In this document: piece after piece, positions 1 through 6,223 of the stretch
Position numbering within the stretch: the stretch's first letter is position 1
How the letters are laid out: each line of letters opens with the position of its first letter
Source: JBEKTY01 sp049515555
Lineage (GTDB): Bacteria; Planctomycetota; Planctomycetia; Pirellulales; Thermoguttaceae
Length of the DNA: 8,022 nt
NCBI GenBank assembly: GCA_049515555.1
Contig: JBEKTY010000263.1
Location: 1 to 8,022 of the forward strand
Reading direction: 5' to 3'
The notes under the pieces: model-generated
The model's input: the letters and a program-made list of their open reading frames with translations, nothing else
The model's database searches: none
Told to the model about the DNA's origin: nothing
Translations under genes and position numbers: made by a program

Positions 1-121
1 GCGAAGCGAACCTCTCGCCGCGTTGCTGATCGTCATTACCCGAGGTAAGAGCCGTATGAGGTAGTGCTTCACGTACGGATCTGTGCGGGGGGCCGCCCGC
101 AAGGGCGGTCCCTACCGCGAC
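1..121 (+). mobile_element. Group II intron, 3' terminal part (5' part lies outside the window)
   Basis: This is the right-hand end of a bacterial group II intron, a self-splicing retroelement. The sequence shows a domain V-like hairpin from about 49 to 81 starting GAGCCG, a short linker, a domain VI hairpin (85-118) and a 3' end reading CCGCGAC at 115-121. The A at 114 is unpaired in domain VI and lies 7 nt before base 121, the usual distance of the branch-point A from the 3' splice site. This places the intron/exon boundary at 121/122. The reverse transcriptase/maturase gene, if present, would lie left of the window. One frame runs open from base 1 to a TAA at 46-48 and could be its last codons, but nothing diagnostic is visible. 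The domain V triad position reads AGC (50-52), which argues against the CGC of classical IIC introns. The subclass is otherwise uncertain. Confidence 0.85.
49..118 (+). ncRNA. Group II intron domains V and VI
   Basis: Domain V pairs 49-56 with 74-81 (G51 faces A79), leaves a two-base bulge at C72-G73, and continues 57-61 with 67-71 around the five-base loop 62-66. Domain V is the catalytic centre of group II ribozymes, and the 2-nt bulge on the 3' side is one of its hallmarks. Domain VI pairs 85-88 with 115-118 and 89-98 with 103-112 around a GCAA loop (99-102), leaving T113 and A114 unpaired. A114 is the likely lariat branch point. Two departures from the textbook form are visible: the domain V loop is not a GNRA tetraloop, and the usual G-U wobble of the triad is replaced by G opposite A. 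Confidence 0.8.
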
Positions 122-818
122 TAGGAATACTACCCTCAAATCCATCTGCTTGAATCACGAGGTTATCATAACGGACATCCAACGACGTGTCAGATCGAAG
201 GCCCGCTCCCAGCAGCGGCGTCTCTCTATCCTCGACGGCGTTAAGTTGAACGCACATCGGCTCGGTGTTGCAGCCCGTTATCGTGCCCATAGTTGTGAAG
301 GAAGTTTCTCCGGCGGGACAGAACGAGGATGTCCAGGTCGAGCCCACACGTTGGACCCGCATCCGACCAGCCGTGTCAGAGGCATACGCTGGGGTAGAAA
401 TGGAGTAGTCCTTGAAGAAGTTGTCCCCATAGAAACATAACCAACGACCTAGATCCATCTCGCACCAATCTGGCGTTGTCCCCCACATACTGAGGTGAGC
501 TTCATTGGACCCAGCATCGGGCTTCGGAAAGTCGAGCAGAGCGTAATCAACGGTTACGGAGAAATCGCCGACCATTTTGAAGAGCGAATAGGCGCCGCCA
601 CCAATCGCCTGGTCCCGCTGTGCGGTTCTACCATCCGCTGCCTTAGAGATGTCCAGACCAGAGCCGCAGGAAGTGACTGCAAAGAGGCCGCAATCCGACA
701 CCGTCTGGAAGTATGTCCCCAAATCCGAACCGAAGTCAATACTGACGACCTCTCCTCGCAGCGAACCGCACCACGCCACAGCCAACAATCCTATCACACC
801 TGCGATGAACGTTTTCAT
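69..818 (-). CDS. Secreted protein of unknown function, C-terminus replaced by intron sequence
   Basis: The ORF encodes 249 residues. Residues 1-22 form a signal peptide (MKT, hydrophobic FIAGVIGLLAVAW core). The start is supported by a strong Shine-Dalgarno, GGGAGGTG, 4-6 nt upstream of the ATG. The mature part has beta-strand-like alternating segments (FSVTVDYALLDF at 86-97, MRVQRVGSTW at 153-162, LDVRYDNLVI at 213-222). It resembles concanavalin A-like/LamG-type sandwiches of planctomycete exported proteins, but I cannot name a family. Seven cysteines remain after the signal peptide, so disulfides are possible. Only residues 1-232 come from the host gene. Codon 233 straddles the intron boundary, and the last 17 residues plus the TGA at 69-71 are read from the antisense strand of the group II intron. 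The original C-terminus must lie beyond the left edge. Such proteins often end in a PEP-CTERM sorting tail, which may be what was cut off (inference). The base composition looks less GC-rich than the genes to the right. Confidence 0.7.
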   Translation of the reverse strand: MKTFIAGVIGLLAVAWCGSLRGEVVSIDFGSDLGTYFQTVSDCGLFAVTSCGSGLDISKAADGRTAQRDQAIGGGAYSLFKMVGDFSVTVDYALLDFPKPDAGSNEAHLSMWGTTPDWCEMDLGRWLCFYGDNFFKDYSISTPAYASDTAGRMRVQRVGSTWTSSFCPAGETSFTTMGTITGCNTEPMCVQLNAVEDRETPLLGAGLRSDTSLDVRYDNLVIQADGFEGSIPSRGRDRPCGRPPAQIRT

Positions 819-822
819 TTCA

Positions 823-832
823 CACCTCCCTC
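823..832 (-). promoter_or_regulatory. Shine-Dalgarno of the secreted protein gene
   Basis: The minus strand reads GAGGGAGGTG here, a close match to the anti-16S tail complement, 4 nt before the ATG at 818. It fixes the start codon. The same AGGGAGGTG core precedes the SGNH hydrolase gene. Confidence 0.7.
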
Positions 833-841
833 TGAAACTGC

Positions 842-857
842 GGGCGATTGCTCGCCC
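842..857 (-). promoter_or_regulatory. Small hairpin in the 5' leader
   Basis: GGGCGA (842-847) and TCGCCC (852-857) form a perfect 6-bp stem with a TTGC loop (GCAA on the minus strand, a stable GNRA-type tetraloop in RNA). It lies about 10 nt upstream of the Shine-Dalgarno, so it would be part of the leader RNA if transcription starts further upstream. A role in mRNA stability or translation is only inference. No clear -35/-10 pair was found upstream. Confidence 0.4.
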
Positions 858-1105
858 TTAAATGTAACACCACAACGCCACAACAATCCCATCGCACAAC
901 ACTCAGGGAACGTGGCCCGCAACATGCGAGCCACTACAAGAGCACATCCCGAGACATCGAGAGACGCCGGGTCGAACTGTCAGGGCACTGCGCTGCCTCG
1001 GCTGTCTTGGCCAGGAAGGGCAAAGGGATATTTCTGACACTCAGTATGATTGCCCCACATCTGGTGTCAACAGTCCCGCCGTTCGGAAAAACGGTTCCTT
1101 CCCGC

Positions 1106-1140
1106 TTTGTCTAACTCTGCTGGGTGGTTTTTTAGACAAA
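1106..1140. repeat. Inverted repeat, 9-bp perfect arms
   Basis: TTTGTCTAA at 1106-1114 is the exact reverse complement of TTAGACAAA at 1132-1140, with a 17-nt loop containing a T run. A smaller stem (CCGTT/AACGG, 1079-1094) precedes it. The AT-rich arms stand out from the GC-rich surroundings. The function is unknown; an operator or a remnant of a repeat element are both possible. Confidence 0.45.
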
Positions 1141-1307
1141 TTGAGGCCCAAAAAATGGGTTTGCGGTGCCGCAGCCGTCCGCCGCCTTGCCTCTCCGCCG
1201 CGGCCCGGCCCTCGCATGGGGAAAAAAGCAGTATTGCATTTGGCCGGCATATATGATACAGTTGTACAGTATAGGGCGGAAGGCGGACAGAGGCGTTTTC
1301 AGTTTTG

Positions 1308-1370
1308 AGTGTTCAGTTTTCAGCATGAACCGGAACACCGAGCACTTACAACCGAGGGCGGAGGGCGGAA
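1308..1370. repeat. TGTTCAG / GAGGGCGG repeat module, copy 1
   Basis: The module has GAGTGTTCAGTTTTCAGC at 1308-1325, then GAACACCGAGCAC at 1333-1345, then GAGGGCGGAGGGCGGA at 1354-1369. The same three elements, in the same order, recur at 1846-1942, about 540 bp to the right. The conserved order but diverged spacing points to a dispersed intergenic repeat family rather than chance. Confidence 0.6.
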
Positions 1371-1386
1371 CCTGTGCCGGTCGTCA

Positions 1387-1444
1387 ATCTGTGTTCATCT
1401 GTGTTGATCTGTGGACCACCGCTCATCCACAGATTTCACAGATG
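1387..1444. repeat. ATCTGTG direct and inverted repeats
   Basis: Three tandem units of about 10 nt (ATCTGTGTTC, ATCTGTGTTG, ATCTGTGG) occupy 1387-1414. The last two are nearly the reverse complement of 1427-1444 (CCACAGATTTCACAGATG), so the segment can fold into a long hairpin with a 12-nt loop. Similar 'ATCTGTGTTCATCTGTG' strings are, to my recollection, scattered between genes of planctomycetes and related bacteria. Confidence 0.6.
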
Positions 1445-1493
1445 CGCCCAGATAGGGCGGGCGGCGGAGGGATGAAGGGCGAGAGATGGGGAT

Positions 1494-1600
1494 GGCCACG
1501 GATTGAAGACGGAAGAAACACGGACAAGAATAGTCTGTTCTCTCGTTTGCCCCATGTCCGGCCATCCTTTCCGTGTTCAATCCGTGTTTCATCCGTGGCC
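1494..1600. repeat. Imperfect 31-bp inverted repeat built from CCGTG units
   Basis: Bases 1494-1524 match the reverse complement of 1570-1600 at 25 of 31 positions, with perfect outer ends (GGCCACGGAT / ATCCGTGGCC) and perfect inner ends (ACACGGA / TCCGTGT). Each arm is itself made of CCGTG-type units (CCGTGTTCA, CCGTGTTTC, CCGTGG). The unit design parallels 1387-1444, with CCGTG in place of CTGTG, suggesting the two are relatives in one repeat family. Confidence 0.6.
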
Positions 1601-1804
1601 CCACCCTCGGAGCGACCGGCGGGCCATTTTGGGGCAAGAAAGGGCGCCAGTCGAACACGTACCCCACAAGACGTATAATTTTACGCTCGCCGGCCGAATT
1701 GCTAATGCAAGCCGGCACACGGGTTACAGACTTGTCGATCAGCGTAAGTTCTGAAAGGTGTCCCGAGGCGTTCGACGAGCAAAGTGGCGAGGGAGGAGTG
1801 GTGA

Positions 1805-1828
1805 GGGGTGAGGGGCGAGGGGAGGGGG
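1805..1828 (+). repeat. G-quadruplex-forming motif
   Basis: Four G tracts of at least four bases (1805-1808, 1812-1815, 1819-1822, 1824-1828) are separated by loops TGA, CGA and A, which fits the canonical intramolecular quadruplex pattern with very short loops. It sits in a wider purine-rich tract (about 1787-1848). The G-rich strand is the + strand, opposite to the strand transcribed for both flanking genes, so it would act in DNA or in an antisense RNA rather than in the GH44 mRNA. Confidence 0.6.
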
Positions 1829-1845
1829 ACGGAGGCAGGAGGGAG

Positions 1846-1942
1846 GAGTGTTCAGTGTTCAGTTTTCAGCAGGGCCCGATCGCCGAACACTGAACACTGA
1901 AAACCGAACACCGAAAACTAGGCGCTGAGGGCGGAGGGCGGA
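1846..1942. repeat. TGTTCAG / GAGGGCGG repeat module, copy 2, with 13-bp stem
   Basis: GTGTTCAGTGTTC (1848-1860) is the exact reverse complement of GAACACTGAACAC (1885-1897), giving a 13-bp stem with a 24-nt loop. Further diverged units (GAAAACCGAACACCGAAAAC) follow, and the module ends in GAGGGCGGAGGGCGGA at 1926-1941. The TGTTCAG unit is doubled here compared with copy 1. The stem begins about 75 nt after the GH44 stop codon and could stabilise or end that transcript, although no T tract follows it. Confidence 0.6.
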
Positions 1943-1971
1943 ATTCCGCAACGAGCGGTAAGCCCGCGAGT

Positions 1972-4900
1972 TTACGGTGCGATTGTCTTGCCGGAGGGCG
2001 CGATGACGATCATGCTGGCGCTGGCTGCCGGAAGGTCGAGCTCCAGCGGTCCGGCCACCGGCCGCGCCAATTCCGCCGCTTCCTTGACGTTCTCGGCCGT
2101 GTCCTGATCGAATCGCCATACCCGCATGTTGCCCCGTAGCGCGCCCACATCGAGAGTCAGCAGGCAGGAGCCGTGGAGGTTCTTATTGACGGCGGCGACG
2201 GTCACGGCGCTATCGGCCGCACGCCGGGCCGCGAACAACGAGAGATCAGGACTGTCGCTCCGGGCTGCCAGCAGGTTCTCGCCGAAGCCGCTGCCGCGGC
2301 CGTCGTAACTGCGGAAAAGTTGCCAGGCCCACTGCTGGCTCCCGGTGGGCGAGTACCAGATGAAGGCCAGATCGACCGACTCCCGGGCCAGGATGCCGAA
2401 CACGTCGCACTGGGCCAGCCCGCCGGTGACGTTGTCGCCGCCGCCGAAATTGTACTCGCCCAGGCAGATTTCCATGCCCGGGTTGTGCTTGTCGATCCAC
2501 TCGCGGACGCGGGGGATAAGGGCCACGGGCGAATAACAATCCGTGTTGCGAATCCACGATTCCTGCTCGTAGCTGCGGTCCCACAAGTCGCGGGTGGCAC
2601 GCAGGCGGTAAGCGTTCAGCTCTGGGTTGAGGCCCTGGCCAAGGTACGCGCCTTTGCCCTTGATCTGCCCTTGGGGATACCAATGGATGTCCATAACGTC
2701 TACCAAGGGCTTGCCGTGCTTCTTCTTGTAGTCGCCGCATTGCTTGATGAACCACTCGGCCAGCGGCATCTTGTCGTGCGCCAGCCAGTCGGTCTTGGTG
2801 TGGTAGTTATCTGTGCCGGCATCCTTGGCGGAATAGCAGAGGTCGGTCCAGCCCCAACTGCAAAAGCCGGCCACTTTGGCCGTTGGGTCGGCGGCCTTGA
2901 CGGCTTCGGCGTAGGCCACGGTCCGCTTCCACAGTCCGTCGTAACCCAAGGGCTCGGGAAAGACATCGCGGTGCGTGGCGTGCCAGAGCATCGGCTCGTT
3001 GTCGAGGGCCCAGTACTTCACGCCCGGCTTGCCGTCCGAACCGTCGGCCTTGCCGGCGAACCGGACGACGTAGCGCACGGCCCGGCCGACGAACTGCGGC
3101 GGAGCGGGCACGGAGGTATCGCGCGGGTCGTTGCCCGTCAGCTTGCCGCCGCCCGGCAGCAGGCCGTTGCCCACGTCCGGTTTGCCGGGCTCGGCGCCCT
3201 TTTGCGGGCCGTACTTCGCCACCGAGAAGCCATAGCTGGAAGCATCCTTGGCCACCCAGCCGATCATGGGCACGGTCTGGTAAGTGGTCGCTCCCAAGAC
3301 CTGGTTGCCGTCGATGTGGGCCACGTACCCGCTTTCGCTGAGCCGGGCCAGCGGCTTGCCGCGGTTGGTGAAGAACCAGTCGCTGCCCGCATTGTCGACA
3401 CCCAACTCCCAATTGTAGCGCGTGGACGGGTTGCCGCCCCAGCGCGTGATGGGTATGCGGTACTCGATCAGCTTCTCGCGCGGCAACCCGCAAACGCCGT
3501 AAATGCCGTCGTTGATGGCGTGCAGCGTTTCGTCCGCCGCAACACGGGCCTTGGCATGGTACGCGGGCCCGCTCTTGAAACGCGGCGGATCGACGTGCTC
3601 CAGGGCAAAACCGATGCGGTCGACCTGGAAGGTCAACTCCTGATTGCCGAAGTTCGAAAAGTCAATCTCCCACAGCTTGCTGAGTTGCAGCGGCATATTG
3701 TGCGTGAACAGGTTGAGCGGCAGAACCACGCGCCGCCACTGGCCGTCGATCCGCTCCAGGCCGCCGTCGCCCACGACGTTAACGGCGTTGGAAGCCTTTT
3801 CCTCCGCCTTGCGCTTGATGTTATCGACCAGGCCGATCGCCAGGTCGGCGTCTTCCACCTTCGTGATCTGCCGGATATAGAAGACCAGGGCGGTATACCC
3901 CGAAGCGTCGTCGCAGTCGGTCTCCGGATACCAGCCCTTCCAATTCAGTCCGCCGCCGCGCCAGCCTTCGCCGTCGATGTGGATCTCCATGGCGCTGCCT
4001 TTGCCCTCGACCCCGGCTTGCGGGACCTCCTTCATCTGGCCCTTGGGTCCGAGCTTGGCCCAGGTCAGGCCGGCCGGCCGGTCGCCGCTCCAGACGATCA
4101 GGTCGGCCGGCTTGTCTTGCCAGCGGCCGCGGTGCCGCAGCCCCTGCTCGCCGAAGGTGCTGGCGAACATCGTGCCGGTTTGCGGGCTGACGCAGAAATG
4201 GGCCGAGGCGATGCGCAGCGCGGAGCTCGCCGGCTGCCACGTTTTCAGCCCGTCCCGCGAGGCGAAAAGTCCGTTCTCGGTGACCAGCCAAGCCGTGTCT
4301 TTGGGCCCAAAGCCCAGCGTCCAAGGCTGCGGGGGCGTTGCGCGAAGGCTCCAGGTCCGGCCCTGATCGGCGCTTGCCATGACGCCCTTGGCGCTCAGGA
4401 AGAACAACTTGCCGTCGTGTTCCTGAAAGCCGCTGCGCGGCCTGGGCGCCGCCACGTCGGGGAGCAGTTGGAACGACTGCCCGGCGTCGTCGCTGCGGTA
4501 GATTCCGGCGAACCCTCCGCCCCAATCGCCGCCCGTGCCCAGCAGCCAGGTCCTGGAATTGACCACGTGCAGGAACGATCCGAAAGCCGTGTTGGCTTTC
4601 AGATCGAGCTTTTCCCATGCCGGTTTCTCGGCCGCAGAGTTCCGCGTAACGATCAATCCGTTGTGGGTCTCGTGCTTGCTGGCCAGAACTGTTTTGCGCT
4701 CGGGGTCGGAAAAATCGACGGCCAGGTAATCGACGTGACCCGGGCCGAGCGGCCGCCACGTCTTGCCGCCGTCCAGCGTAACGAACGGCGCGCCCCCGCC
4801 GTACATCGAAGAGGCGTACATCCGCAGATCGTTTTTCGGGTCGAGGAGCACCTGCTCGACCATGCCCGTCGGCCGGGCGTCAACCTGCGTTGTGAGCAGC

Positions 4901-5196
4901 GACCAGGTCTGCCCGTCGTCGCTGGAATGGTAAACGTCGCCCTTGTTGCAAAAGGCAAACACGCCTCCCGAGCGCGGATGCACCCAGATCAATTCACAGG
5001 ACTTCACTTCGGGAGCGATCGCGATGCGATCCCAAAGCACGCCGCCCGAAAAACCGCCGCCGCCGGAGGCGCCGCTCTCGGGATTCTTCTCGGCCGCCCG
5101 GCCGACGCCCGAGGTCCAGACCGCCGACGGCCAGACCACGCCGCACAACGAAACGAAGAACACAAACGACCACTGAGCGCCGGTCCGGTATCGCAT
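1972..5196 (-). CDS. Secreted multidomain GH44 glycoside hydrolase with Asp-box propeller
   Basis: This 1074-residue protein is an exported polysaccharide hydrolase. Residues 1-34 look like a signal peptide. About 50-380 carry five Asp-box (SxDxGxTW-like) motifs at 91-98, 140-147, 234-242, 275-282 and 313-320, typical of sialidase/GH74-like beta-propellers. About 385-540 is a beta-sandwich resembling CBM11/CIA30-type carbohydrate-binding modules. About 550-960 is a GH44 catalytic domain: RWGGNPSTRYNW at 585-596 and GSDWFF at 604-609 are family signatures. E734 in LDNEP is the expected acid/base and E914 in GEYNFGG the expected nucleophile; MDIHWYPQ (835-842) is also typical. About 975-1074 is a C-terminal beta domain. 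GH44 enzymes cleave beta-1,4-glucans such as xyloglucan, carboxymethylcellulose or mixed-linkage glucan; the substrate here is not known. The ATG has TGAGG 7 nt upstream. It lies 176 bp downstream of the SGNH hydrolase gene on the same strand, with a nested repeat between them, so co-transcription is possible but unproven. Confidence 0.93.
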   Translation of the reverse strand: MRYRTGAQWSFVFFVSLCGVVWPSAVWTSGVGRAAEKNPESGASGGGGFSGGVLWDRIAIAPEVKSCELIWVHPRSGGVFAFCNKGDVYHSSDDGQTWSLLTTQVDARPTGMVEQVLLDPKNDLRMYASSMYGGGAPFVTLDGGKTWRPLGPGHVDYLAVDFSDPERKTVLASKHETHNGLIVTRNSAAEKPAWEKLDLKANTAFGSFLHVVNSRTWLLGTGGDWGGGFAGIYRSDDAGQSFQLLPDVAAPRPRSGFQEHDGKLFFLSAKGVMASADQGRTWSLRATPPQPWTLGFGPKDTAWLVTENGLFASRDGLKTWQPASSALRIASAHFCVSPQTGTMFASTFGEQGLRHRGRWQDKPADLIVWSGDRPAGLTWAKLGPKGQMKEVPQAGVEGKGSAMEIHIDGEGWRGGGLNWKGWYPETDCDDASGYTALVFYIRQITKVEDADLAIGLVDNIKRKAEEKASNAVNVVGDGGLERIDGQWRRVVLPLNLFTHNMPLQLSKLWEIDFSNFGNQELTFQVDRIGFALEHVDPPRFKSGPAYHAKARVAADETLHAINDGIYGVCGLPREKLIEYRIPITRWGGNPSTRYNWELGVDNAGSDWFFTNRGKPLARLSESGYVAHIDGNQVLGATTYQTVPMIGWVAKDASSYGFSVAKYGPQKGAEPGKPDVGNGLLPGGGKLTGNDPRDTSVPAPPQFVGRAVRYVVRFAGKADGSDGKPGVKYWALDNEPMLWHATHRDVFPEPLGYDGLWKRTVAYAEAVKAADPTAKVAGFCSWGWTDLCYSAKDAGTDNYHTKTDWLAHDKMPLAEWFIKQCGDYKKKHGKPLVDVMDIHWYPQGQIKGKGAYLGQGLNPELNAYRLRATRDLWDRSYEQESWIRNTDCYSPVALIPRVREWIDKHNPGMEICLGEYNFGGGDNVTGGLAQCDVFGILARESVDLAFIWYSPTGSQQWAWQLFRSYDGRGSGFGENLLAARSDSPDLSLFAARRAADSAVTVAAVNKNLHGSCLLTLDVGALRGNMRVWRFDQDTAENVKEAAELARPVAGPLELDLPAASASMIVIAPSGKTIAP

Positions 5197-5303
5197 CGAA
5201 GGGCCTCACAGAGTTGGGGTTGATGGAAACTCGCCGGGATACCGCTGCAAAACAGCAAAGTGACTGTAACATGCCGGCAACGCAAATGCCAGTGTCGCGG
5301 CGG

Positions 5304-5370
5304 CCAACGTATCCGGCACGCTCCGCGTGCCGTTCTTACAGCGGCACACGGAGTGTGCCGGATACATTGG
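5304..5370. repeat. Nested inverted repeat (two hairpins within a cruciform)
   Basis: The arms 5304-5332 and 5342-5370 are inverted repeats matching at 26 of 29 positions around a 9-nt loop. Each arm also contains its own perfect hairpin: GGCACGC-TCC-GCGTGCC (5315-5331) and GGCACAC-GGA-GTGTGCC (5343-5359). Two of the three arm differences are the two halves of one inner base pair, G-C on the left and A-T on the right. The repeat begins 2 nt after the SGNH hydrolase stop codon and has no T tract, so it is not a standard intrinsic terminator. It could still protect the 3' end of that mRNA, in the way REP elements do. Confidence 0.75.
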
Positions 5371-5372
5371 GC

Positions 5373-6185
5373 CTACTGGACGGACTTCTGCGGCGGCATG
5401 AGCAGGCGGAAGTAGACTTCCCGCACCGCCAGGAAATTCACCCAGTTGCGCAAGGCATAGCCGCAGACCTTCATGTTCTCTTCGGTGTAGACGTTGGTCT
5501 GGCCGCCGCTGGGATGCACGCCGTCGTCGCTGATGATGGTCCGCTGCCAGGATTGGCCCGGCCGCAGCCGCAGGCATTCGGCATGGAAGTCGGCCAGGGG
5601 CACCTGGCACTCGCGGGCGAGCTGGCGAACAATGCGGTTGGCGGCCTCGACCACGGCATCGTGTCCGACCCGCGGCGGAATCGTGTTGAGGATCGGCACG
5701 CAATGGGCGTCGATGCACTTCTCGACGATCGTCTTGAGTCCCGCGCCATAGCCGGCCGGCACGCTGCCGCCGGAGATGTCGTTGGTGCCGATCATGATGA
5801 TGGCGGCCTCGGGCCGTTCGCGCTGGAGGACGGCGTCGATGACCGCCAGCACGTCGCCCACGCGCCAGCCCGAGTAGTTGCCGTGCTCACCGCCCTTGGC
5901 CCGGAAGCCCTTGAGCGTGTCGCGCCATCGTTTGTCCTTGGGCCGTCGGGGCAGGCCGTCGTCCTGGCTCAGATACTTGTCGGCCTCGTCCCAGCCGATC
6001 GGGGTCCAGAAGGCCATGGAGTACGTGATCGAATCGCCGAACTGGGCCACGTAGCCGGGGTGGCCCCGGAAGCCCGCGTGGACGGCCTTCATCGGCTCGA
6101 CCCAGTACGGCTTTTCGGCCGCCGGCGACGCGGCCGTGAAAGCGGAAATCGTCGCCAGACACAGGGCAGAGCGAACAACGGGCAT
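5373..6185 (-). CDS. Secreted SGNH/GDSL-family hydrolase
   Basis: The product has 270 residues. Residues 1-23 form a short signal peptide ending in a plausible SPAA cleavage site, so export is likely. The SGNH signature blocks are in order: block I GDSIT at 50-54 with nucleophile S52; a block II-like glycine region at 103-110 (NYSGWRVG); block III GTND at 133-136 with oxyanion N135; block V SDDGVHPS at 219-226 with D221 and H224 completing the triad. The family contains esterases and acylhydrolases, including acetylxylan and other carbohydrate esterases. The exact substrate cannot be read from sequence, but the GH44 neighbour favours a polysaccharide esterase (inference). The start is fixed by AAGGGAGGTG 5 nt upstream of the ATG. 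A sigma-70-like promoter lies about 40-65 nt upstream. The length is normal for a single-domain family member and all key residues are present. Confidence 0.9.
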   Translation of the reverse strand: MPVVRSALCLATISAFTAASPAAEKPYWVEPMKAVHAGFRGHPGYVAQFGDSITYSMAFWTPIGWDEADKYLSQDDGLPRRPKDKRWRDTLKGFRAKGGEHGNYSGWRVGDVLAVIDAVLQRERPEAAIIMIGTNDISGGSVPAGYGAGLKTIVEKCIDAHCVPILNTIPPRVGHDAVVEAANRIVRQLARECQVPLADFHAECLRLRPGQSWQRTIISDDGVHPSGGQTNVYTEENMKVCGYALRNWVNFLAVREVYFRLLMPPQKSVQ

Positions 6186-6190
6186 GGCGG

Positions 6191-6200
6191 CACCTCCCTT
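6191..6200 (-). promoter_or_regulatory. Shine-Dalgarno of the SGNH hydrolase gene
   Basis: The minus strand reads AAGGGAGGTG, ending 5 nt before the ATG at 6185. It is nearly the same as the site before the secreted protein gene at the left end, and supports this start. Confidence 0.7.
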
Positions 6201-6223
6201 TCTACCATCACACTCGTATGGCG

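Larger units (their letters stand above)
819..1971. other. Long non-coding, repeat-rich region
   Basis: About 1150 bp separate the start of the secreted protein gene from the stop of the GH44 gene, and no convincing gene is present. The ORFs found here lack protein-like composition, have no ribosome site, and are largely translations of repeats. Contents in order: leader of the left gene with a hairpin (842-857); small inverted repeats (1079-1094, 1106-1140); GC-rich sequence without recognisable structure (1150-1215); a TGTTCAG module (1308-1370); 'ATCTGTG' repeats (1387-1444); 'CCGTG' inverted repeat (1494-1600); a small GCCGG/CCGGC hairpin near 1690-1715; a G-quadruplex motif (1805-1828); and a second TGTTCAG module with a 13-bp stem (1846-1942). 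Both flanking genes are on the minus strand, so this is the 3' region of the GH44 gene and the 5' region of the left gene. Confidence 0.7.

Noticed and set aside
150..1114. Several short + strand open frames across the left gene and its leader
   Set aside because: They lie antisense to the signal-peptide protein or across its leader, lack ribosome sites, and have no protein-like pattern.
1387..1600. CRISPR array
   Set aside because: The repeat units are about 10 nt, tandem and inverted, without equal-length spacers, and no cas gene is in view.
1166..1893. Open frames in the repeat region that could be annotated as hypothetical proteins
   Set aside because: Their translations follow the CCGTG, CTGTG and TGTTCAG repeats (for example FNPCFIRG-like strings), which are commonly mis-annotated as genes.
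2173..5223. A 1016-codon open frame on the + strand, antisense to the GH44 gene
   Set aside because: It mirrors the GH44 gene, whose GC-rich third positions suppress stops on the other strand. Its translation is Ala/Gly/Arg/Val-rich without domains, while the minus-strand frame has clear GH44 motifs.
5304..5370. Rho-independent terminator of the SGNH gene
   Set aside because: The stem is strong, but on the minus strand it is followed by GC-rich sequence rather than a T tract, and its nested form fits a REP-like repeat better.
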